64,000 bases of DNA from the NCBI RefSeq assembly GCF_007747995.1, contig NZ_CP036276.1, forward strand, positions 2,657,001-2,721,000. The letters run 5' to 3'. How positions within the stretch are numbered: position 1 is the first letter of the stretch; each line of letters opens with the position of its first letter. This document shows, in pieces, positions 8,770-17,580 of this stretch. The position numbers were made by a program, and so were the translations under genes. This DNA comes from Symmachiella dynata. Its GTDB lineage: Bacteria; Planctomycetota; Planctomycetia; Planctomycetales; Planctomycetaceae. Below the pieces are notes generated by a model. That model did not search any database and was not told the origin of the DNA. It saw only the letters and a list, made by a program, of their open reading frames with translations.

Positions 8770-9704
8770 GCCTCCTCCTTGGCCCAAAATTGATGTCCTG
8801 TCAGGTGAATAAACGCATCCTGCAGCGTCGGTTTGCCCAACGTGATGGTGTTGATCTCTGCCGGAAAGGCCTCGACCAATTCCCGCACCAATTCATGTCC
8901 GCCGCTCCGTTCGATCCGCACATTGCCGCCCACGACGGTGGCATCCAGGTCGAACCGCGCCGTAATGGTTTCTGCCAGCGCGGCCGGTACAGCGGATGTA
9001 ATCGTGATGCAATCGCCGCCAACATGCGCCCGCAATTCAGCCGGCGGTCCGGTGGCGACCAAGCGACCTTCGTCCAGAATTGCCAAGCGGTCACAATGCT
9101 CGGCTTCTTCCATCAGATGCGTCGTCACAACCGCCGTCACGCCGTCGCTGTCCCGCAAGTCCCGTAGATACCGCCACAAATCGTCGCGGGCCCCTGGGTC
9201 GAGTCCGGTACTCGGTTCGTCGAGCAGCAATAACCGCGGGCGATGCAACAGTCCCTTGGCGATTTCCACACGACGTTGCAAGCCTCCCGATAGTGAGGCA
9301 ATACGGTCCCGCGCGCGGTTGGCGATGCCCAGTCGTTCTAAGAGCAGTTCAATCCGTTGCCGCAACTCCGACCCGCGCAGTCCGTACAAGTGCCCCTGAT
9401 GTTTCAGGTTTTCGCTGACAGTGAGCATGCGGTCGAGGCTGGGAGATTGGAAGACCACACCGATTTGCGTGCGAACTTCGCTTTGCCGTGTGGCGACGTC
9501 GGCGCCTAAGATATTCACGGTGCCGGTTTGAATCGGCAGCAATGTGGAGAGCAGACGAAACAGCGTGGTCTTGCCGCCGCCATTGGGGCCGAGCAAGCCA
9601 AAGATCTCGCGTTCAGCCACGGAAAACGAAACGTCGCTTAACGCCGCGTGGTCTCCATACCGATGGGCCAATCCGTGGATCTCAACCGCCGGGTGATGCG
9701 ACAT
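8766..9704 (-). CDS. ABC transporter ATP-binding protein
   Basis: The 312-residue protein has a full nucleotide-binding domain: Walker A GPNGGGKTT (about residue 38), Q-loop region GVVFQSPSLD, signature LSGGLQRRVEIAKGL, Walker B LLLLDEPSTGLDPGA and the H-loop in TTHLMEEAEHCD. A C-terminal extension of about 80 residues is typical of DrrA/NatA-type export ATPases. It starts one base inside the stop of the subunit IV gene (TGATG, 9702-9706) and overlaps the permease gene, so translation of all three is probably coupled. Confidence 0.92.
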   Translation of the reverse strand: MSHHPAVEIHGLAHRYGDHAALSDVSFSVAEREIFGLLGPNGGGKTTLFRLLSTLLPIQTGTVNILGADVATRQSEVRTQIGVVFQSPSLDRMLTVSENLKHQGHLYGLRGSELRQRIELLLERLGIANRARDRIASLSGGLQRRVEIAKGLLHRPRLLLLDEPSTGLDPGARDDLWRYLRDLRDSDGVTAVVTTHLMEEAEHCDRLAILDEGRLVATGPPAELRAHVGGDCITITSAVPAALAETITARFDLDATVVGGNVRIERSGGHELVRELVEAFPAEINTITLGKPTLQDAFIHLTGHQFWAKEEA

Positions 9705-10126
9705 CAGTGACCGCCGCCATGCTCCGCTGGTTCGTCGCCGTGATGGTGCTCCGCTTCAGCTTTTTCTTTGGCGATCTGCTCGATTTCTTTTTCCAGCAGC
9801 GTGTTTTGCTGCGGCACCTCGACATCGTAGTAGTGAATGCCGATATCCGAGGCCAGCGCAAACGGAATCGCCAATGCCAGCACCACGGTGGGAAGCAGGA
9901 TGATGTACTTCCAACCCCTTTCGAATTTCAGGTGCATGAAATACCGCATCACGTACGACGCCTTGAAGCAGGCAATGATCAACACCACAGCGGCGAGCAC
10001 AGTCAAGTTGTACATTTTCCTGAGATCCATAACGTCGGCGATCACCGATGCGACCGTGAAGATGCACAGGTAACCAAAAATCCGCCAGTAGGGGACGTGA
10101 GGATGGTCATTATGTTCGTCGGTCAT
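9704..10126 (-). CDS. ctaF: Cytochrome c oxidase subunit IV (caa3-type)
   Basis: The 140-residue protein has three transmembrane helices and the prokaryotic subunit IV pattern (VLIIACFKASYVMRYFMHLK, then a third helix ILLPTVVLALAIPFALA). The C-terminus is charged and His/Glu-rich. The subunit supports assembly of haem-copper oxidases and carries no cofactors. It is placed directly downstream of subunit III, as in other caa3 operons. Confidence 0.85.
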   Translation of the reverse strand: MTDEHNDHPHVPYWRIFGYLCIFTVASVIADVMDLRKMYNLTVLAAVVLIIACFKASYVMRYFMHLKFERGWKYIILLPTVVLALAIPFALASDIGIHYYDVEVPQQNTLLEKEIEQIAKEKAEAEHHHGDEPAEHGGGH

Positions 10127-10218
10127 AACTTTGATTTCTTTCGACAGCAGAGGCGAAGATCGCCATGATCCGCCCAGGTGTCCATTTTGATGTCGTCAAT
10201 AAATTTGCGACTGAAAGG

Positions 10219-11256
10219 CTAGATAATATAAAGCAGCGGGAACAAGAAGATCCAGACCAAGTCGACAAAGTGCCAGTACAGCCCCGCGTTCTCGACAAAC
10301 ACTTCATGTTGCGAGCTGAGCTTGCTGCCGTAAGACAACAACAAAACAAACATGAACATACCGACCAACACGTGGATCGCATGAAAACCGGTCATGATGA
10401 AATAACAGGATGCGAACAGGTTGCCATACTGAATCGGGTGTGGCACTTGAACCGAACCAAACACGTCTGGGTTTTCTTTTTGGAGCCGGGCCACTTCGGT
10501 CACCATGGTCGATTGACCCGCTTCTTCGGCAGGATGCTCAGCGGCCGGTTTTTCAGTGGTCGAGGTCTCAGCAGCGGAATGCCCTTGTGGCGCATCTTCG
10601 CCATGCTCCGCAGCCAGTCCGAGTTCGATGGTGCCTGCCTTCACGCGGTCGTTGATCGCCACGACTTTGTTCGCGATCGGAGTGATCTCATCGACCACTT
10701 TTTGTTGTGCATCAATGCGTTTCTGGACTGCCTCGGTGCTACGTCCCTTCTTTTGCAACTCAGCCATTTGCGTTTCCAACCGCTTAAGCTTTTCTGTTTG
10801 GGGAACAATTCCCGTAGCAGCGCGGAGGTCGCGAGCGGTGAAGGCCAAGGCCTGGCTTTCGGTTTCGGGGATTCGTCCCGGCAGGATGTTGTGGTCGAAT
10901 TTTCCGTAGTATTCGTAGCTTTTAATGCCCAAAAACACGAACGAAAGCATTAAGGTGACGAACAACCATTTGCGGGCGAGTTGGAAATCCTTGCTCCGCA
11001 TGCCTTCCAGGGCGAACACGACCGCCACACTGGAACAGATCAGCACAAACGTATTCGTACCCCCCGCCCAAATGCGAATGTGCGTAACGCTTGCGTCTTC
11101 GGGCCAGCCTTGGGATCCAATCCGCAGTACGATGTAGCTGCCGATGAAGGCCGTGAAAAACATGATTTCCGTACCCAGAAACAACCACATCCCCAATTTT
11201 CCATTAGGAATGTCGATCCCCATCTTCAGTGGTGGGTGTCCGGATTGATGCGACAT
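10219..11256 (-). CDS. ctaE: Cytochrome c oxidase subunit III with a large internal insertion
   Basis: 345 residues from the ATG at 11256, which follows AGAAGAAG. The N-terminal helices (GKLGMWLFLGTEIMFFTAFIGSYIVLR) and C-terminal helices (GFHAIHVLVGMFMFVLLL, GLYWHFVDLVWIFLFPLLYII) are diagnostic of subunit III. Between them lies a hydrophilic insertion of roughly 120 residues (about residues 105-240) with a predicted helical, Lys/Gln-rich stretch and a Glu/Ala/Pro-rich stretch. This is absent from the usual ~200-residue bacterial subunit. The core membrane parts appear intact. Confidence 0.88.
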   Translation of the reverse strand: MSHQSGHPPLKMGIDIPNGKLGMWLFLGTEIMFFTAFIGSYIVLRIGSQGWPEDASVTHIRIWAGGTNTFVLICSSVAVVFALEGMRSKDFQLARKWLFVTLMLSFVFLGIKSYEYYGKFDHNILPGRIPETESQALAFTARDLRAATGIVPQTEKLKRLETQMAELQKKGRSTEAVQKRIDAQQKVVDEITPIANKVVAINDRVKAGTIELGLAAEHGEDAPQGHSAAETSTTEKPAAEHPAEEAGQSTMVTEVARLQKENPDVFGSVQVPHPIQYGNLFASCYFIMTGFHAIHVLVGMFMFVLLLSYGSKLSSQHEVFVENAGLYWHFVDLVWIFLFPLLYII

Positions 11257-11385
11257 GAGTTCTTCTTCTAAACCGTTCTGAACTGTTTCCAAAAACCCCT
11301 ACGGTTTCTCAAAAATATTGCGTTGAACAAACACGATGTAGGGACGGCAAATGTGTGCTACCAAAGTCGTGGAAGCACCGTTCTC

Positions 11386-12327
11386 TTAATTCAACAAATG
11401 CAGGTGTTCTCCCACCATCGCCAACCAAACGGCCGGCAAATATGCCAGCGAAGCCAGTAGCAACTGCCGGGCGGTGTGGACCGATTCGGTTTTGCAGAAT
11501 CGAACGGCCGTCCAGAGATAAATCACACCAAAAACCAAGGCGACTACAAAGTAAATATCACCCGCCAGTCCCATTTGTCCCGGCAACAGACTGACCGGCA
11601 ACAGCGCCAAGGCGTAGCCCACTGCTACAAAACCCGTGACCTGTTTGCGGTCTTCGACTGCGGGAATCATCTTCAATCCGGCGCGACGATAATCATCGCG
11701 GTACAACCAGGCAATCGCCATGAAATGCGGGAATTGCCATAAATACAAAATCGAAAACATCATGAATGCGTTGAAATCTAAACTTCCCCCGGCAGCCGTC
11801 CAACCCAGCACCGGCGGCAAGGCGCCCGGCACCGCTCCCACAGCCGTGTTGACCGTCGAGATGCGTTTCAGTGGCGTATAAATCAGCGTGTAGGCTAAGT
11901 AGGTCGCTGCTGCCAACGCGGCGGTCAGCAGATTGACGAACAGTGCTAAATAAACGCAACCTACGATTCCACTGACCAGCCCCATGGTCAAAACTTCACC
12001 TGCGGACAAGCGTCCTGAGGGAATGGGGCGGGAATTCGTCCGTTCCATACGGGCATCGGTGTCCCGCTCGTAGTACTGATTCAATGCGCTGGAACCGGTC
12101 GCCACCAGGGCGATTCCCAGCAACGCATTCGCGAGGGTCCAGACTTGAAACTCACCGCTGCCGCCCAGTAAGAATCCGGCAGCGACGGAGATCAACACAA
12201 AAAATGAAATCCGCGGTTTGGAGATTTCGACATAATCCGCAATCCGATCGGTCCAGTGACGGCGTAACGGAATTGCGACTGTCTCCGTGGAGGCATAGGT
12301 CGAAGCTTGAGCGGTGGAGCTTCTCAT
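11386..12327 (-). CDS. ctaB: Protohaem IX farnesyltransferase (haem O synthase)
   Basis: The 313-residue UbiA-family membrane prenyltransferase has both Asp-rich motifs: NQYYERDTDARMERTNSRP and YTPLKRISTVNTAVGAVPGA. It converts haem B to haem O, the precursor of haem A for the oxidase encoded alongside. The ATG at 12327 overlaps the ctaA stop by four bases (ATGA) and follows AAGGAGG, so I prefer it to the longer open frame that would run back into ctaA. Confidence 0.93.
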   Translation of the reverse strand: MRSSTAQASTYASTETVAIPLRRHWTDRIADYVEISKPRISFFVLISVAAGFLLGGSGEFQVWTLANALLGIALVATGSSALNQYYERDTDARMERTNSRPIPSGRLSAGEVLTMGLVSGIVGCVYLALFVNLLTAALAAATYLAYTLIYTPLKRISTVNTAVGAVPGALPPVLGWTAAGGSLDFNAFMMFSILYLWQFPHFMAIAWLYRDDYRRAGLKMIPAVEDRKQVTGFVAVGYALALLPVSLLPGQMGLAGDIYFVVALVFGVIYLWTAVRFCKTESVHTARQLLLASLAYLPAVWLAMVGEHLHLLN

Positions 12328-13292
12328 CGGGCGCCTCCTTGCAAACTGAATTGATTGGGCGAAACAAAGGAGTTTTCCATAACCGGTGCGTTGTTCCGCG
12401 AACCGTCGTTCACCGCACAAAGGCGTGCGGCACGGAGCAGAAGATTCACCGAAACCATGAACGTCAGCAAACCGAGGACGAAATGCGCTGTGCGAAAGAT
12501 CACTTGTGACAGTGAGCCCTCGACAACCAAATAGTTGCCAAAGCCAAATTTCGTTACCCAGGCTCCCAGGCCCAAGGCGATTTGCGCGACTAACATCAAT
12601 GCCAGCCAGTGGGCCGGTTTCCAAATCCAAGGCTGTTTGTCGGTCCGTGCGACCCAGACGGTCATCGAGACCACGACGAAGACCACCACAGCGAAACCCA
12701 GGTGTTGATGCGGCCACCAACCCAGATGCCGCAGCAGCCCGCCCAGAATGTATTGGACAAATAACACAGCCGTACTGGCCGCTGCAAAGGTGCGAATGCG
12801 GTGAATGTTATTCGGGACGGTCTTTTCCGCGGCGTTCAGCCAACCACGACTGGTGAACAGCGCTACCGCTGCCATAAATGCAAAGACCAAATTCGCGAAT
12901 CCACCGTGTAAAAATGCTAGTCCGAGTTGGTCCAGCAACACGCGTTGGCCACCCAACAGGCCTTGAGCAATCACACACAACAGCACAGCCACTCCGCACC
13001 AACGGACCCAGGTGCGTTTTTCACACACCCACAGGATTGCCGCCAGCACGATGCTCACAAAGCCGATCAACATCCCCGCTAAGCGGTGTCCATGTTCGAA
13101 GAATTTGTCCCCGGCCGATTGCAGCCAAGGATAGGCAAACATGCCGTGCCCATCCGACGAAGGCCAATCGGCGAACGCCATGCCGGCTTTCATCGTGGTC
13201 ACCAACCCGCCCATCACAATCGGCAACAGGGCCACGCACGCCGTAAACACGGCGAATCGAAAGACCCAGGGTTGATAGACGGTTGGTTTCAT
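12324..13292 (-). CDS. ctaA: Haem A synthase (COX15/CtaA)
   Basis: The 322-residue protein has about eight membrane helices and the CtaA features: GGLVTTMKAGMAFADWP near the start, FFEHGHRLAGMLIG with a haem-ligand His, and QGLLGGQRV followed by LAFLHGGFAN. It oxidises haem O to haem A. It is transcribed just after subunit I (73 bp gap) and translationally coupled to ctaB. Confidence 0.92.
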   Translation of the reverse strand: MKPTVYQPWVFRFAVFTACVALLPIVMGGLVTTMKAGMAFADWPSSDGHGMFAYPWLQSAGDKFFEHGHRLAGMLIGFVSIVLAAILWVCEKRTWVRWCGVAVLLCVIAQGLLGGQRVLLDQLGLAFLHGGFANLVFAFMAAVALFTSRGWLNAAEKTVPNNIHRIRTFAAASTAVLFVQYILGGLLRHLGWWPHQHLGFAVVVFVVVSMTVWVARTDKQPWIWKPAHWLALMLVAQIALGLGAWVTKFGFGNYLVVEGSLSQVIFRTAHFVLGLLTFMVSVNLLLRAARLCAVNDGSRNNAPVMENSFVSPNQFSLQGGAR

Positions 13293-13364
13293 GGTGCTGT
13301 GAGGATTTGGTTGTCGCGGTTCTATATTGCAAACAGTAGGTTCGTATACGGCGGTCGAATCGGT

Positions 13365-15179
13365 CTAAGTGGTTCCGGGCTGCGGACGCGGCGGAATGTA
13401 TTCCGTCTGCGGCAAGTAATCCTTGTCGGTGAGCGGCGAGGAGTACTCGTACGGTCCGCGATAGACGATCGGAATCGAATCAAAGTTGCCATGCGGCGGG
13501 GGTGACGGAGCATCCCATTCCAGCCCGTTGGCATTCCAAGGATTGCGGCCACATTTCGGACCCCAGAACATGCTGTAGAAGAAGTTGCCCAGCAACAGGA
13601 ATTGCGCGAATCCCATCAGCATGGCTGAATAGGTCATGAACTGATTCAACGGCAACAGGTGTTCCAAGTAGGGGTAGTTAAACGGATCGGCCAATCGACG
13701 CGGCATTCCGGCCACACCCAACAGGTGCATGGTGAAAAACGTGCCGTTGAATCCGATGAACGTCAACACAAAGTGCAGTTTGCCCACATTGTCGTTCATC
13801 ATGCGGCCGAACATTTTGGGGAACCAAAAGTGAATCCCACCGAACACACCGAACAACGTGGCTCCAAACAAGACGTAATGGAAGTGAGCCACGATGAAAT
13901 AACTGTCGTGAATGTACAGGTCGACCGGCACCGCTGCCATGAAAATTCCGCTCAAGCCGCCGACGATGAACATCGAGATGAATGCCACCGAATTCAACAT
14001 CGGTGTCGTGAAGATCAGATTGCCACCCCACAGCGTGCCAATCCAGTTGAAGGTTTTCACCGCCGAGGGGAGGGCGATCATCATCGTCGAAACCATGAAC
14101 GTCATGCCCAACGCAGGATTCATGCCGGAGGTAAACATGTGGTGGCCCCACACAATAAAGCCCAGTCCGGCAATCGCCGCCAGTGAATACACCATCGGCT
14201 TGTAACCAAACAATGGTTTGCGGGCGAATGCACACAGCATATCCGAAACCATGCCCATGGCCGGCAGCAGCATGATGTACACAGCCGGGTGCGAATAGAA
14301 CCAAAACAGGTGTTGCCACAACAGCGGCTGACCACCACCAATTGTGGGATCAGCATTGTTCACGACCAGTCCAGCTGGCACAAAAAAGCAGGTTCCCAAT
14401 GTCCGGTCACACAGCACCATGAAACCCGCAGCCGTCAATACTGGCAGAGCAAAAGATTGCAGGATGGCCGTGATGAACATTCCCCAAATCGTCATCGGCA
14501 TGCGGAACAAGGTCATTCCCGGAGCTCGCATGTTGATGATCGTGGTCATGTAGTTGACCGAACCCATCATGGAGGAAACACCCACGCAGGTGACGGCCAA
14601 CAACCAAACCGTCTGGGATGAGCCGGAACCAGGGGCAGCCGAGGCGATGGCTGAAAGGACCGGATAGGAAGTCCAGCCCGCAGCGGGGCCGGCCGTGACA
14701 CCGCCGATCACAAAGCTCAAGCCAAACAGGGCGATCGCTGGCCACATGAACCAATAGCTGAGCATGTTCAGCGTCGGAAACGCCATATCATCGGCGCCGA
14801 TTTGTAGCGGAATCAAAAAGTTACCAAACGCTCCTGCCAGCACAGGAATGATGACCAAAAAGATCATCACCGTAGCGTGCATGGTGAAGAGCATCGTATA
14901 AAACTCGGGAGAGATGATCCCCCCTTGATCTTTGAAGACTTCCAGGTCGCCGGCGATCGGCATCCATTGCCATGGAAACGCCAGTTGCCAGCGGACCGCC
15001 AGTGCTAGCGCACCCCCAACCATCAGCATCAGTAATGTGGTAATCAAAAACTGAATGCCGATGACCTTGTGGTCGGTCGAGAAGATATATTTACGGACAA
15101 AGCCGATCTCGGGATGACCCCCATGTGCGTGGTCGTCGTGCGAATGGGCGCCGGCCGTGTCGTGCGTCGCGATACTCAT
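13365..15179 (-). CDS. ctaD: Cytochrome c oxidase subunit I
   Basis: The 604-residue haem-copper oxidase catalytic subunit contains HATVMIFLVIIPVLAG, the CuB motif HLFWFYSHPAVYIMLLP (His-Pro and Tyr for the His-Tyr cross-link), HHMFTSG and the haem a/a3 ligand stretch AHFHYVLFG. All expected ligands seem present, making it an A-type proton-pumping oxidase. A His-rich N-terminus (THDTAGAHSHDDHAHGGH) precedes helix 1. It starts 3 bp after the subunit II stop, so expression is coupled. Confidence 0.96.
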   Translation of the reverse strand: MSIATHDTAGAHSHDDHAHGGHPEIGFVRKYIFSTDHKVIGIQFLITTLLMLMVGGALALAVRWQLAFPWQWMPIAGDLEVFKDQGGIISPEFYTMLFTMHATVMIFLVIIPVLAGAFGNFLIPLQIGADDMAFPTLNMLSYWFMWPAIALFGLSFVIGGVTAGPAAGWTSYPVLSAIASAAPGSGSSQTVWLLAVTCVGVSSMMGSVNYMTTIINMRAPGMTLFRMPMTIWGMFITAILQSFALPVLTAAGFMVLCDRTLGTCFFVPAGLVVNNADPTIGGGQPLLWQHLFWFYSHPAVYIMLLPAMGMVSDMLCAFARKPLFGYKPMVYSLAAIAGLGFIVWGHHMFTSGMNPALGMTFMVSTMMIALPSAVKTFNWIGTLWGGNLIFTTPMLNSVAFISMFIVGGLSGIFMAAVPVDLYIHDSYFIVAHFHYVLFGATLFGVFGGIHFWFPKMFGRMMNDNVGKLHFVLTFIGFNGTFFTMHLLGVAGMPRRLADPFNYPYLEHLLPLNQFMTYSAMLMGFAQFLLLGNFFYSMFWGPKCGRNPWNANGLEWDAPSPPPHGNFDSIPIVYRGPYEYSSPLTDKDYLPQTEYIPPRPQPGTT

Positions 15180-15182
15180 GAA

Positions 15183-16001
15183 TCATTCCTCATTGCTTTG
15201 GGCCACAGCATTGTTCGCTTCGGCCGAAAAGCCGTCGTCGTTCATTTTTGCCTGCAGGGCCTGCAGGTATGCGTCGTATTCTTCTTGCAACTCAACCGTC
15301 AGCTCGCCCTGCATTTTATAGTGCCCCCAACCGCATAGTTCCTTGCACACAATGTCATATTTGCCAGTTGTGTTGGATTGGAACCAGACGGGAATTACGA
15401 GTCCGGGCACCGCGTCCTGCATCAATCGTAATTCTGGAAGGCCAAAACTATGTTGCACGTCTTCACTGCGTAGACGGATCATGACCGGCTTACCGACCGG
15501 CACGTGCAGGTCGTTCACGGTGTACAGATCTGTCGGTTGTGGTTGCGGCATCAGTTTTTTGCCCGGCGCCGGATAACGAATCCGCCATTCAAACTGCCGA
15601 GCAGAAACCTCCGCCACCGGAGCATCGCGGGCTTGTTCGGGAAACTGACTCATCACACGAATCCGTGCCAACACATCCATCTGGTACAACGAAATGAACA
15701 ACAGAATGATCGCCGGCAGGATTGTCCAAATCACCTCCAGGTTGTGGCTACCATGGCTGAACCAGGCACCGCCTTTTTTGACGGTCGTTCCTTTCCAAAG
15801 TACATAACCCAGCGCGACTTGCGTACCGATGAACACGACCGTTGTGATGATCAGCAACAGATTGAACAAGTCATCGATCTGTTGGCCCAGTTCCCACGGA
15901 GCGACGCTGGGAAACCACCAACCATTCGTGGGGGCAACCACGCACACGGCGATGGCCAACGTCGGCCAGAACATAAAAAATAGGCACCAAAACTTTCTCA
16001 C
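15183..16001 (-). CDS. ctaC: Cytochrome c oxidase subunit II
   Basis: The 272-residue protein has an N-terminal signal/first helix, a second helix (LLLIITTVVFIGTQVALGYVLW) and a cupredoxin domain. The CuA site is complete: His in SEDVQHSFG, then CKELCGWGHYKM (two Cys, Glu, His, Met). There is no C-terminal cytochrome c domain, so the separate cytochromes upstream probably deliver electrons. It is the first oxidase-core gene after the dihaem cytochrome c. Confidence 0.95.
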   Translation of the reverse strand: MRKFWCLFFMFWPTLAIAVCVVAPTNGWWFPSVAPWELGQQIDDLFNLLLIITTVVFIGTQVALGYVLWKGTTVKKGGAWFSHGSHNLEVIWTILPAIILLFISLYQMDVLARIRVMSQFPEQARDAPVAEVSARQFEWRIRYPAPGKKLMPQPQPTDLYTVNDLHVPVGKPVMIRLRSEDVQHSFGLPELRLMQDAVPGLVIPVWFQSNTTGKYDIVCKELCGWGHYKMQGELTVELQEEYDAYLQALQAKMNDDGFSAEANNAVAQSNEE

Positions 16002-16088
16002 GTCTCATGCTCCCTGACTGGGGGGCCCAGTCCGATCATGGCGAATTGCCAAACGATCATTTTCCGAAAGCGGGCAGGCCGCTGACAA

Positions 16089-17501
16089 TTATTTTGTAAT
16101 ATGTTCGGCAACCGTTTTTTCAGCCGGTACCGACTCGGGGGACAAGTTATTCTCGTAAGGGATGCTCATAACGTAATTCACCAGATCCCAAATCTGATCA
16201 TCACTCAGTGACGTCCCAAAGCCGGGCATCAACGCACCTTTAATTCCAGCACTGATCCGGCGGTAAATGTCCAACGGACGTCGTCCGCCACGATAAATAC
16301 CGGTGTGTAAATTCCGCGGTTTGATCGGGTGTCCCCAATCGTCGTAGAGCCCCGGCTTGTCGTACGTCAGTGAAGAGCCGGGAAGTTGCTGATAAGCCTC
16401 TGTTTGCGGACCGTTCCCATTACCTTGCATGCCATGGCAGTCCGAGCATTTGGCATCCTTGGAGATGAACAAGGCGCGGCCGCGGGCAATCGACTCAGCC
16501 GTCGGTTCCGGGCGCGGCTTTTTCGGAAAGACCTCAACTTCCGGCGAATTGGCTCGTTCCCAGTCCTCAGACAGAATCAGCGCCACTTCATCGGATAGTT
16601 CGGTTAAACCCGTACTGATCTCTTCTTGTTCATTGAATTCTTTGAAAACCTGTTGCCGAGTGAGTCCCGTTTCTTCCCGAAGACGATCGTCGACTTCCTG
16701 TTTACTGCCACCAAGCACTTTTAATTCGTTGCCAAGATTGATCTCATATTCGCCTCGCGAGGATAAGAACAACACATAGGCGATGACCGCATCCATGTCG
16801 TCACCGATCAATTTCAACTTGAAAGAGGGCATGCTCGTGCCTTGGATTCCGTCATACAGTGTCTGACGGAAGTCGCGATGCGCAGCTTTTTCTGTTGAAA
16901 TTGTAGAAGTAAACTTAAAGATGCCTTTGCGATAATCGCGCGGAAGCGGATTGAGATATTGCGCCGTCGGTCCGGCACCATCTCCGCTGACTCCGTGACA
17001 ATGCACGCAATGGATCATATACAAATTGCGACCGCGGACCAGTTTCCAGCCTTGAGGCTTGGTCACAATCGTCACGCTGTCTTCGTCGGTCAATTCCGTT
17101 GCAATCGGAGGAGTGACATGTAACTGACCCGACTCCGAGTCGTAGCTGACAATGTCATGCACGGCGTCGGTAGACAACTTGAGCGTTGCTCCCTCCAAGT
17201 CGACTCCCAAGTCGTCGGTGTTGTCCACCACGACGACTCCCTTCGCGGCCGTATCAAAAGAATTAACTTTGACCGTCACGGACTCTTCATCGCCGAAGTC
17301 GAACTGAAATTTCAGCCAGGCAACCAAGGCTTCAGGAGTTCCGAAATTCTCTTGGAGTTCGGTTTTTACGACCGTTTGTGCCGGTTCGATCAACTCATCC
17401 GTCGTTTTGTTGTACGAAAACACGGACTTGAAGTCACCGCAACCAGCGAGGGTCACAGCCAGCAGCGAGGCAGCCGAGAGAATAACGAATCTGGGTTTCA
17501 C
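16089..17501 (-). CDS. Dihaem cytochrome c lipoprotein
   Basis: About 470 residues from GTG 17501, which follows GAGG at 8-nt spacing. The signal VKPRFVILSAASLLAVTLAGC has a lipobox Cys, so the protein is probably lipid-anchored outside the inner membrane. Two CxxCH haem sites are visible: CVHCH (about residue 168) and CSDCH (about residue 352), each with a downstream Met-containing segment (GTSMPSFKLK, GALMPGFGTS) that could give the sixth ligand. It lies between the cupredoxin-like lipoproteins and the oxidase core, so it may link the b/Rieske/multihaem complex to CuA. An in-frame ATG start at 17525 is possible. Confidence 0.87.
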   Translation of the reverse strand: MKPRFVILSAASLLAVTLAGCGDFKSVFSYNKTTDELIEPAQTVVKTELQENFGTPEALVAWLKFQFDFGDEESVTVKVNSFDTAAKGVVVVDNTDDLGVDLEGATLKLSTDAVHDIVSYDSESGQLHVTPPIATELTDEDSVTIVTKPQGWKLVRGRNLYMIHCVHCHGVSGDGAGPTAQYLNPLPRDYRKGIFKFTSTISTEKAAHRDFRQTLYDGIQGTSMPSFKLKLIGDDMDAVIAYVLFLSSRGEYEINLGNELKVLGGSKQEVDDRLREETGLTRQQVFKEFNEQEEISTGLTELSDEVALILSEDWERANSPEVEVFPKKPRPEPTAESIARGRALFISKDAKCSDCHGMQGNGNGPQTEAYQQLPGSSLTYDKPGLYDDWGHPIKPRNLHTGIYRGGRRPLDIYRRISAGIKGALMPGFGTSLSDDQIWDLVNYVMSIPYENNLSPESVPAEKTVAEHITK

Positions 17502-17580
17502 AACAACGACCTCAAAAAAATTCATTGCCCGGCGATGGACCAAATCCACCGCCTTACAAAACAAAACGTAATTGATACTC

